A stretch of 64,000 nt of DNA, taken from the NCBI GenBank assembly GCA_028873535.1, contig JAGWIJ010000001.1, forward strand, positions 39,179 to 103,178. The letters run 5' to 3'. Of the stretch, positions 46,301-54,244 are shown in pieces (the stretch's first letter is position 1; every line of letters begins with the position of its first letter). Under the pieces are notes generated by a model that was given only the letters and a program-made list of their open reading frames with translations, made no database searches and was not told the DNA's origin. This stretch comes from Pseudomonadota bacterium. Lineage in GTDB: Bacteria > Pseudomonadota > Gammaproteobacteria > Burkholderiales > Ferrovaceae. A program made the position numbers and the translations under genes.

Positions 46301-46493
46301 GGCGCCGGGCTTCGACATGCGCGCGCACCACCCCGGCCAGGGAGCATTCGTCGGTCAGCGCCAGGGCCTGGTAGCCCAGGGCATGCGCCTGCGTCACCAG
46401 TTCCTCCGGGTGCGAGGCACCGCGCAGGAAACTGAAATTGCTCAGGCAATGCAGTTCGGCGTAATCGGGTGGGTCGGATTCAGGAGCAGACAT
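43350..46493 (-). CDS. dnaE2: Error-prone DNA polymerase DnaE2
   Basis: ORF 1047 aa: [23 protein letters not shown] (PHP), [45 protein letters not shown], C-terminal OB fold. Confidence 0.96.
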   Translation of the reverse strand: [1047 protein letters not shown]

Positions 46494-46497
46494 GATG

Positions 46498-46513
46498 CTG
46501 TATATTTATACAG
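46498..46513. promoter_or_regulatory. LexA (SOS) box of dnaE2
   Basis: CTGTATATTTATACAG; CTGT-N8-ACAG within the longer palindrome TGATGCTGTATATTTATACAGCATCA; ends 4 nt before the dnaE2 start codon. Confidence 0.9.
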
Positions 46514-46547
46514 CATCAGCGCACCCGATCAAACCAGGGTCCCCCCG

Positions 46548-48647
46548 TCACCAGAGATGCACGCGCCGCTCCGGAGCCAGCCACATGGGATCGCCAGCCT
46601 GGGTGCCGAAGGCGACATGGAAGGCATCCTGGTTGCGCACGGCCAGATTGGTGCGCACCGCGGCCGGCGCGTGCGGATCGGCCTTGAGCCTGGCCACCAG
46701 GTCGGCCTCGCGCTGCTTCGTCATCCAGCTCTGCGCGTAGCTCACGAAAAAGCGCTGGGCGCCGCTCATGCCATCGATCACCGCCGGCTCATGCCCGTTC
46801 AGCGAGGCCTGATAGGCCTTCCACGCGATGGTCAGGCCGGCATTGTCGGCGATGTTCTCACCCAGCGTGAGTTCACCGTTGAGATGGATGCCGGGCACTG
46901 GCGTGACCGCGGCATACTGCTGCACCAGCAGCGCGGTGCGCGCGCGGAAGTGCTCGTGGTCGGCGGCGCTCCACCAGTCGCGCAGATTGCCGGCGCCGTC
47001 GAACTGGCTGCCTTCGTCGTCGAAGGCATGCGACAGCTCGTGTCCGATCACGAAGCCGATGTTGCCGTAGTTGGCGGCGTCATCCACCGCCACATCGAAA
47101 TACGGCGCCTGCAGCTGCGCCGCCGGAAACACGATCTCGTTGAGGGTGGGGTTGTAGTAGGCGTTGACCGTCTGCGGCGTCATGTCCCATTCCTCGCGGT
47201 CCACCGCTTGCCCCAGGTGCGCAAGCTCCCGGCGTGCCTCGAAACGCTGGGCACGCTGCACGTTTTCAAGCAGGTGGCCCGGCACCAGACGCAGCCCGCT
47301 GTAGTCGCGCCAGCGGTCGGGATAGCCCAGCTTGGCGCGGATCTGCGCGAGCTTGGCATGCGCCGCCTCACGCGTCGGCGCTTCCAGCCAGTCCAGGTGA
47401 TCGATGCTGTCGCCATACGCCGCGATCAGGTTGGCCACCAGCTGCTGGATATGCGCCTTGGCCTGCGGCGGAAAATGACGCGCCACATACAGCCGTCCCA
47501 TCGCCTGGCCCAGCGTGCCTTCGATCACCCCCAGTCCGCGCTTCCAGCGCGGCTTCTGCTCGGGCACGCCGCGCAGCACGCCGGATTCGAAGGCGAAATG
47601 CCGGTTGGCCGTCGTGCTGTCCAGCAAGGGCGCGTAGGCGCGCAGCAACTGCCAGCTCAACCAGCTTTTCAGCACCGGCAGCGGCGTGGTCTGCAGGATG
47701 CGGTCCAGGCTGCTGGCATAGCCCGGCTGGCCCACGATCACCGTGCCCGGATCGGCCGGCAGACCCAGCGCGGCGAACCACGCGTCCCAGCGCAGGTGCG
47801 GCATCAGCGCATGCAGTTGCGCCAGCTGGCGTGGATTGTAGGTGCGCACCGGATCGCGATTGGCGACACGGTCCCACTGCGCGCCTGCCAGGCGCGTCTC
47901 GAATGCCAGGATGTCGCGCGCCGCGCGGCGGGGCGCCGGGTCACCGATGCGCCGCAGCTGGGCCTCGGCGTAGCGCACGAACGCCGTGCGCACGGTCCGG
48001 AAGCGCGCCTCGCGCCGGTCCAGGTAGTAGTCGCGGTCGGGCAGCGACAGGCCGCTCTGCGCCACATGCACCAGATAGCGCGTGGCATCGCGTTCGTCCT
48101 GATAGACGCCGAGGTCGATCGGCAGCGCCACCCCCAGCATGCCGAGCTCGCCGAACAGCGCGCCCAGCTCGTCGCGGCTGCGCACGCCATGGATGCGCGC
48201 CAACAAGGGCGCCAGCGGCGCCACCCCGAGCTGGTCACAGCGCGCCTCATCCATGAAATCGCGGAACACGGCGGCGATCATGCCCTCCTCGCTGTCGGAC
48301 GCCAGATCGCGGCGCTGCAGCAGGTCTTCGACCAGGGCGCGCAGTTGCAACTCGGTGCGATCCTGGGTGATGGCATCGATGCCGTAGACCGCGCGATCGA
48401 CCGGGATGGCGGTGCTGTCCAGCCAATGGCCATTGCCGTGGCGGAACAGGTCGACCGTTGCCGGAACGGCGGGATCCATGTAGTCGAGGTTGATGCCCGA
48501 GCGCGGCGTCGCCGCACCCGGTGCCAGGCCTTCGCCATCGGCAGCGAAAGCGCCGGGCTGCGCCAGGCACAAGGCCCCCAGCAGCAGCCCGGTCCACCAG
48601 CGGCACCCACCGCTGGTACGCCTGCCGGCCGGCGAGATCGGGCTCAC
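46548..48647 (-). CDS. M13-family metallopeptidase (neprilysin-like), second copy
   Basis: Zinc motif IGHELSHAFDDEGSQFD, VNAYYNPTLNEIVFPAA; likely GTG start VSPISPAGRRTSGGCRWWTGLLLGALCLAQPGAFA overlapping the upstream stop (GTGA). Confidence 0.93.
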   Translation of the reverse strand: MSPISPAGRRTSGGCRWWTGLLLGALCLAQPGAFAADGEGLAPGAATPRSGINLDYMDPAVPATVDLFRHGNGHWLDSTAIPVDRAVYGIDAITQDRTELQLRALVEDLLQRRDLASDSEEGMIAAVFRDFMDEARCDQLGVAPLAPLLARIHGVRSRDELGALFGELGMLGVALPIDLGVYQDERDATRYLVHVAQSGLSLPDRDYYLDRREARFRTVRTAFVRYAEAQLRRIGDPAPRRAARDILAFETRLAGAQWDRVANRDPVRTYNPRQLAQLHALMPHLRWDAWFAALGLPADPGTVIVGQPGYASSLDRILQTTPLPVLKSWLSWQLLRAYAPLLDSTTANRHFAFESGVLRGVPEQKPRWKRGLGVIEGTLGQAMGRLYVARHFPPQAKAHIQQLVANLIAAYGDSIDHLDWLEAPTREAAHAKLAQIRAKLGYPDRWRDYSGLRLVPGHLLENVQRAQRFEARRELAHLGQAVDREEWDMTPQTVNAYYNPTLNEIVFPAAQLQAPYFDVAVDDAANYGNIGFVIGHELSHAFDDEGSQFDGAGNLRDWWSAADHEHFRARTALLVQQYAAVTPVPGIHLNGELTLGENIADNAGLTIAWKAYQASLNGHEPAVIDGMSGAQRFFVSYAQSWMTKQREADLVARLKADPHAPAAVRTNLAVRNQDAFHVAFGTQAGDPMWLAPERRVHLW

Positions 48648-50671
48648 CAGATCGTCACCCTTTGCTCCGGGGGCAGATAGAGCTGATCGCCCGGCTTGAC
48701 GCCAAAGGCTTCGTAGAAGCCCGGCTGGTTGACCAGCGGCGCGTTGCCGCGCACTTCCATCGGCGAATGCGGGTCGATCTTGAGCAGGCGGATGGCTTCC
48801 GACTCGCGCGCCTTGCCGCGCCATACCTGGGCCCAGCCCATGTACAGGCGCTGCGGACCGGTGAGTCCGTCGATCACCGGCGCGGGCTTGCCGCCCAGCG
48901 CCAGCTGATAGGCCTTGTAGCTGATCGCCAGTCCCGAGTTGTCGGCGATGTTCTCGCCCAGGGTCAGCTTGCCGTTGACGTGGTAGCCCTTCACCGGTTC
49001 GTAGCGTTCGTACTGCGCCACCAGCACATTGGTGCGCGCCTCGAAAGCCTGGTGGTCCTCGGGGGTGAACCAGTCGCGCAGATTGCCGTCGGCGTCGTAC
49101 TGGCTGCCCTTGTCGTCGAAGCCATGGCTGATCTCATGCCCGATCACGGCGCCGATGCCACCGTAGTTGACCGCATCGTCGGCCTCGAAATTGAAGAACG
49201 GCGGCTGCAGGATCGCGGCCGGGAACACGATTTCGTTGAGCGTGGGGTTGTAGTAGGCATTGACCGTCTGCGGCGTCATGTGCCACTCGTCGCGGTCCAC
49301 CGGCTGGCCCAGATGACTGATCTCGCGGCGTGCCGCGAACTCCTGCGCGCGCGCCACGTTGCCGCTGAGGTCATCGGGCATGATCTCGAGACTGCTGTAG
49401 TCGCGCCACTTGGCCGGATAGCCGATCTTGACGGTCAGGCGCGCCAGTTTCTCGCGCGCGCCGGCCCGCGTGCTCTCGCCCATCCAGGGCAGGCCGTCGA
49501 TGCTCTTGCGATAGGCCGCCAGCAGGTTCCCGACCAGGGCATCCATGCGCGCCTTGGCAGTCGGCGGGAAATGCCGTTCCACATAGACCTTGCCGACGGC
49601 TTCGCCCAGCGCGTGTTCGACCACTTCGACCCCGCGCTTCCAGCGCGGACGGTTCTCCGGGATCCCGCGCAGGGTCTTGCCATAGAATTCGAAATCGGCC
49701 GCGACAAAGCGCTGGCTGAGCAGGGGCATCTGCTCACGCAGCACCTGCCACTTGAGATAGGCCTTGAGGTCGGGCAGCGGCGCCTTGTCGACCAGCGGGA
49801 TCACGCCGCTGAAAAAGGACGGTGTGGTCACGATCACTTCGTCGATGAGCGGCAGCGGCAGGCCGCCGGCCGCAAGAAAGCTGTCCCAGTCGAAGCCCGG
49901 CGCGAGGCTCGCGAGTTCGCTGCGCTTGAACTTGTTGTAGCGCCTGACCGGATCGCGCAGTTCCACCTTGGTCCATTGCAGCCTTGCCAGCGCCGTCTCG
50001 AAGGTCATCACACGCGCCGCCATGGCATCGGCATCGTGTTCGCCGGCCATCGCCAGCGCAGCCGCCACATGGTGGACATAGGCTTCGCGCACCTTGACCA
50101 GTTCGTCCTCGCTGCCCAGGTAGTAGTCGCGATCGGGCAGCCCCAGGCCCGCCTGCGCCACATGCAGCAGATAACGCGTCGAGTTGCGCTCGTCCTGCTG
50201 CACGTCGAAGTCGAACGGCGTGGCGACCCCGGCCAGCCCCAGGCTGCCCAGCAGCGCCGGCAGGCCAGCGTGCGAATCGAGCGCGTCGATGCGCGCGAAG
50301 CTGCTGCGCAGCGGCTGCGCGTCCAGCTTCTCGATGCGCGCCTCGTCCATGAAGCTGCGGTACAGGTCGGCGATCTTGCGTGCTTCGCTGCCGGCCGGCA
50401 GGTCCCGGCGCGCCGCCAGGTCCTCGATGATCGCGCGCACCTGCAGTTCGGCGCGGTCGCGCACCTCATCGAAGGCGCCGAAGCGGCCGCGGTCTGCCGG
50501 CAGGGTCGTCTCGCGCAGCCATTTGCCCGAGGTGTAGCGGTACAGGTCGTCCTGGGGACGCACCGCGGCATCGCGGAACTTCAGCTCGATCCCGGCCGGC
50601 TGCGCATCGGCCGCCTCGGCGGCGGCGTGGAAAAAGCACATGGCAATCACTCCCAGGTGGTGCAGTTTCAT
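48644..50671 (-). CDS. M13-family metallopeptidase (neprilysin-like), first copy
   Basis: Zinc motif IGHEISHGFDDKGSQYD, VNAYYNPTLNEIVFPAAI; start MKLHHLGVIAMCFFHAAAEA. Confidence 0.94.
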   Translation of the reverse strand: MKLHHLGVIAMCFFHAAAEAADAQPAGIELKFRDAAVRPQDDLYRYTSGKWLRETTLPADRGRFGAFDEVRDRAELQVRAIIEDLAARRDLPAGSEARKIADLYRSFMDEARIEKLDAQPLRSSFARIDALDSHAGLPALLGSLGLAGVATPFDFDVQQDERNSTRYLLHVAQAGLGLPDRDYYLGSEDELVKVREAYVHHVAAALAMAGEHDADAMAARVMTFETALARLQWTKVELRDPVRRYNKFKRSELASLAPGFDWDSFLAAGGLPLPLIDEVIVTTPSFFSGVIPLVDKAPLPDLKAYLKWQVLREQMPLLSQRFVAADFEFYGKTLRGIPENRPRWKRGVEVVEHALGEAVGKVYVERHFPPTAKARMDALVGNLLAAYRKSIDGLPWMGESTRAGAREKLARLTVKIGYPAKWRDYSSLEIMPDDLSGNVARAQEFAARREISHLGQPVDRDEWHMTPQTVNAYYNPTLNEIVFPAAILQPPFFNFEADDAVNYGGIGAVIGHEISHGFDDKGSQYDADGNLRDWFTPEDHQAFEARTNVLVAQYERYEPVKGYHVNGKLTLGENIADNSGLAISYKAYQLALGGKPAPVIDGLTGPQRLYMGWAQVWRGKARESEAIRLLKIDPHSPMEVRGNAPLVNQPGFYEAFGVKPGDQLYLPPEQRVTIW

Positions 50672-50685
50672 TGCAAAAGGTCTCC

Positions 50686-52737
50686 TCAATCGCCCGATAT
50701 GAACAGACGGGCCTTCAGGTCTTTGAGTTCATCGCGCAGCTTGGCTGCACGCTCGAACTCCAGGTTGCGCGCGGCTTCGTACATCTCCTTTTCGAGACGC
50801 TTGACCGCCTGTGTGAGCTGCTTTTCGTCCATGGCGTCGAAGCGCGCCCCGCTCTCGGCGGCCTTGAGCTCCTGGCGCGCCGACTCGGGATCGTAGATGC
50901 CTTCGATCATGTCCTTGATGCGCTTCTGCACGCCGCGCGGGACCACGCCGTGCGCCTCGTTGTGGGCCACCTGCAGCGCACGCCGCCGGTCGGTCTCGCG
51001 GATCGCCGCGTTCATCGAATCGGTGAGACGGTCGGCATACAGGATCGCCTTGCCGTTGATGTGGCGCGCCGCGCGGCCGATGGTCTGGATCAGCGAACGC
51101 TCCGACCGCAGGAAGCCCTCCTTGTCGGCATCCAGGATCGCCACCAGCGACACCTCAGGGATGTCGAGGCCCTCGCGCAGCAGGTTGATGCCCACCAGCA
51201 CATCGAACACCCCCAGGCGCAGGTCACGGATGATCTCGACGCGCTCGACTGTGTCGACATCCGAATGCAGGTAGCGCACCTTGACCTGATGCTCGGTCAG
51301 GTAGTCGGTCAGGTCCTCCGCCATGCGCTTGGTCAGCGTGGTCACCAGCACGCGCTCACCGGCCCCGGTGCGCACGCACACCTCGGACAGCAGGTCGTCG
51401 ACCTGGCGCTGCGCCGGCCGCACCTCGATCACCGGATCGATCAGGCCGGTCGGCCGCACCACCTGTTCGACCACCTGCCCCGCATGCCGCGCCTCGTAGT
51501 CGGCCGGCGTGGCCGAAATGAACACCGTCTGCGGCATCACGCCTTCGAACTCGTCGAAGCGCAAAGGCCGGTTGTCCAGCGCCGACGGCAGACGGAAGCC
51601 GTAGTTGACCAGGTTCTCCTTGCGCGCACGGTCGCCCTTGAACATGCCGCCGATCTGCGGAATGGTCACATGGCTCTCGTCGATGAACATCAGCGCGCGC
51701 TTCGGCAGGTACTCGAGCAGGGTCGGCGGCGGCTCGCCCGCCTTGCGCCCCGACAGGTGGCGCGAGTAGTTCTCGATGCCCTTGCAGAAGCCGATCTCGG
51801 CCATCATCTCGAGGTCGAAACGCGTGCGCTGCTCGATGCGCTGCAGCTCGACCAGCTTGTGCTCCTGCGCGAAGTACTCGCGCCGCTCTGCCAGTTCGAT
51901 CTTGATCGCCTCGATGGCATCGAGCGTGGTCTGGCGCGGCGTGACGTAATGGCTGGACGGGTACACGGTGAACCGGCCTACGCGCTGCAGCACCTGCCCC
52001 GTCAGCGGATCAAAGGCGGTGAGCGTCTCGAGCTCGTCGTCGAACATGGTCACGCGCAGCGCCGTGTCGCTGTTCTCGGCCGGGAAGATGTCGATGACGT
52101 CGCCGCGCACGCGAAAGGTGCCACGCCGGAAATCCATGTCGTTGCGCGTGTACTGCATTTCGGTCAGGCGCTTGATGATTGCGCGCTGGTCGATGTGCTC
52201 CTTCTCGCGCAGGTGCAGGATCATCTTGTGGTAATCGTCGGGATCACCGATACCGTAGATCGCCGACACCGTGGCCACGATCACGCAGTCCGGCCGCTCG
52301 AGCAGCGACTTGGTCGCCGACAGGCGCATCTGCTCGATGTGCTCGTTGATGCTCGAGTCCTTTTCGATGAACAGGTCGCGCGACGGGACGTAGGCTTCCG
52401 GCTGGTAGTAGTCGTAGTACGAGACGAAATATTCGACCGCATTCTCCGGCAGGAACTCGCGCATCTCGGAGTAGAGTTGGGCTGCGAGCGTCTTGTTCGG
52501 CGCCATCACCACTGCGGGCCGCCCCTGACGGGCAATCACGTTGGCCATGGTGAAGGTCTTTCCGGAGCCGGTCACCCCAAGCAGGGTCTGGTACTGCAGG
52601 CCGTCCTCGATGCCCTCGCACAGCTTGTCGATGGCCTGCGGCTGATCGCCCGCAGGCGAGAACGGCAGGTGCAGCCGATAGGGGCTATTCGGAAAGGTTT
52701 CAACCACTTGTGTTATAATTCCAGGTTGCTTGAGCAA
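50686..52737 (-). CDS. uvrB: Excinuclease ABC subunit B
   Basis: [63 protein letters not shown]-terminal UVR domain. Confidence 0.98.
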   Translation of the reverse strand: MLKQPGIITQVVETFPNSPYRLHLPFSPAGDQPQAIDKLCEGIEDGLQYQTLLGVTGSGKTFTMANVIARQGRPAVVMAPNKTLAAQLYSEMREFLPENAVEYFVSYYDYYQPEAYVPSRDLFIEKDSSINEHIEQMRLSATKSLLERPDCVIVATVSAIYGIGDPDDYHKMILHLREKEHIDQRAIIKRLTEMQYTRNDMDFRRGTFRVRGDVIDIFPAENSDTALRVTMFDDELETLTAFDPLTGQVLQRVGRFTVYPSSHYVTPRQTTLDAIEAIKIELAERREYFAQEHKLVELQRIEQRTRFDLEMMAEIGFCKGIENYSRHLSGRKAGEPPPTLLEYLPKRALMFIDESHVTIPQIGGMFKGDRARKENLVNYGFRLPSALDNRPLRFDEFEGVMPQTVFISATPADYEARHAGQVVEQVVRPTGLIDPVIEVRPAQRQVDDLLSEVCVRTGAGERVLVTTLTKRMAEDLTDYLTEHQVKVRYLHSDVDTVERVEIIRDLRLGVFDVLVGINLLREGLDIPEVSLVAILDADKEGFLRSERSLIQTIGRAARHINGKAILYADRLTDSMNAAIRETDRRRALQVAHNEAHGVVPRGVQKRIKDMIEGIYDPESARQELKAAESGARFDAMDEKQLTQAVKRLEKEMYEAARNLEFERAAKLRDELKDLKARLFISGD

Positions 52738-52822
52738 CTTTGCAGTGTAGCACGGTCAAGCTGTACCCCTGCTGCACGCCTGATCTCCCACTCCACACAC
52801 TCTCACGCACGCCCATCCGACC

Positions 52823-54031
52823 ATGACCGCTGCCTCCACCCTGCTCTCCCACGTAGACCTGGCCCCCCGCGACCCCATCCTGGGCATCACCGAGGCGTTC
52901 AACCAGGATGCCAACCCACGCAAGGTCAACCTGGGTGTCGGCGTATACACCGACGAGAACGGCAAGGTGCCCCTGCTGGACTGCGTGCGTCAGGCCGAAG
53001 CGCAATTGACAGCGATTCCGTCACCGCGTTCCTACCTGCCCATCGATGGCCTGGTGGCCTATGACCGCCTGGTCCAGCATCTGGTGTTCGGCGCCGAGTC
53101 GCCGGTGGTCACCGAAGGCCGTGCCGTCACCGTCCAGGCCCTGGGCGGCACCGGCGGCCTGCGCATCGGCGCCGACTTCCTGGCGCGTTTCAGCCCCGAT
53201 TCCGAAGTCTGGATCAGCGATCCCAGCTGGGAGAACCACCGCGCGCTGTTCGAGGCCGCCGGCTTCACGGTGCGCAACTACCCTTACTACGATGCCGCCA
53301 GCCACGGCGTGAACTTCCCGGCGCTGCTCGCCGCGCTGGACGGTGCCCCTGCCGGCACCGTGATCGTGCTGCACGCCTGCTGCCACAACCCCAGCGGGGT
53401 GGACCTCGACGACGCGCAGTGGGCGCAGGTGATTGACGTCATCGCACGTCGCGACCTGATCCCCTTCCTGGATCTGGCCTACCAGGGCTTCTCGCGCTCG
53501 ATCGAGGAAGATGGCGCCGTGGTGCGCCGCTTCGCCGCCACCGGGCGTCCGCTGCTGGTCTCGAATTCCTTTTCCAAGTCCTTCTCGCTGTACGGCGAGC
53601 GCGTCGGCGCCTTCTCGCTGGTCACCGCCAGCAAGGACGACGCCGTGCGTGCGCTGTCGCAGTTGAAGCGCATCGTGCGCACCAACTACTCCAATCCGCC
53701 CGCCCATGGTGCCCAGGTGGTCGCCGCCGTGCTCGGCAACAGCGACCTGCGCGCGCTGTGGGAACAGGAACTCGGCGGCATGCGCGACCGCATCAAGCGC
53801 ATGCGCGCGCTGTTCGTTGAAAGGCTGCGCGCCAAGGCGCCCAGCCACGACTTCAGCTTCGTGGCACGCCAGAACGGCATGTTCTCCTACTCGGGCCTGA
53901 ACAAGGCCCAGGTGGAACGCCTGCGCAGCGAGTTTTCGGTCTACGCCGTCGACACCGGCCGTATCTGCGTGGCCGCGATGAACGAAAAGAACATCGACGC
54001 CGTGGTCGATGCCGTGGCCGCCGTGCTCTGA
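52823..54031 (+). CDS. tyrB: Aromatic amino acid / aspartate aminotransferase
   Basis: DPILGITEAFNQDANPRKVNLGVGVYTDENGKVPLL; VLHACCHNPSGVDL; SNSFSKSFSLYGERVGAFS. Confidence 0.93.
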   Translation: MTAASTLLSHVDLAPRDPILGITEAFNQDANPRKVNLGVGVYTDENGKVPLLDCVRQAEAQLTAIPSPRSYLPIDGLVAYDRLVQHLVFGAESPVVTEGRAVTVQALGGTGGLRIGADFLARFSPDSEVWISDPSWENHRALFEAAGFTVRNYPYYDAASHGVNFPALLAALDGAPAGTVIVLHACCHNPSGVDLDDAQWAQVIDVIARRDLIPFLDLAYQGFSRSIEEDGAVVRRFAATGRPLLVSNSFSKSFSLYGERVGAFSLVTASKDDAVRALSQLKRIVRTNYSNPPAHGAQVVAAVLGNSDLRALWEQELGGMRDRIKRMRALFVERLRAKAPSHDFSFVARQNGMFSYSGLNKAQVERLRSEFSVYAVDTGRICVAAMNEKNIDAVVDAVAAVL

Positions 54032-54077
54032 AGACAACGCCAGCGCGCGGCCGCCGCAGCTTTCAGGCGCCCGGGCG

Positions 54078-54107
54078 TTGACAACATCTTCGATTGGCGT
54101 CCATAAT
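54078..54107 (+). promoter_or_regulatory. Sigma-70 type promoter of tRNA-Asn
   Basis: TTGACA (54078-54083), 18-nt spacer, CATAAT (54102-54107); predicted start near 54114, just before the tRNA. Confidence 0.7.
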
Positions 54108-54121
54108 TGGGGTTCTACTGT

Positions 54122-54197
54122 TCCCCGATAGCTCAGTCGGTAGAGCGACGGACTGTTAATCCGCAGGTCCCTGGTTCGAGCCCAGGTCGGGGAGCCA
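54122..54197 (+). tRNA. tRNA-Asn (GTT), CCA encoded
   Basis: Cloverleaf: TCCCCGA...TCGGGGA acceptor arms, anticodon loop ACTGTTAAT, T arm CTGGTTCGAGCCCAG, GCCA end. Confidence 0.97.
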
Positions 54198-54205
54198 AAA
54201 TTCGG

Positions 54206-54239
54206 AAGCCCTGCCACGCAAGTGGTGGGGCTTTTGTTT
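54206..54239 (+). terminator. Intrinsic terminator after tRNA-Asn
   Basis: AAGCCCTGCCAC-GCAA-GTGGTGGGGCTT followed by TTGTTT; 12-bp stem with two G-T pairs. Confidence 0.8.
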
Positions 54240-54244
54240 GAGGC

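Noticed and set aside
44991-48680. 1229-aa plus-strand ORF and other very long antisense ORFs (for example 12769..15735, 1489..3309, 33832..35901, 36440..38287, 54446..56089)
   Set aside because: They lie opposite well-supported genes; composition is His/Gln/Arg/Ala-rich low complexity typical of antisense reading of GC-rich coding DNA, with no recognisable motif.
48648-48824. N-terminal extension of the second M13 peptidase ORF
   Set aside because: Overlaps the coding end of the first peptidase; a signal peptide follows the GTG at 48647.
52690-52822. LexA box for uvrB
   Set aside because: Looked for CTGT-N8-ACAG in the uvrB/aminotransferase intergenic region; only an isolated CTGT (CTGTACCCCTGCTGCA) without the second half-site.
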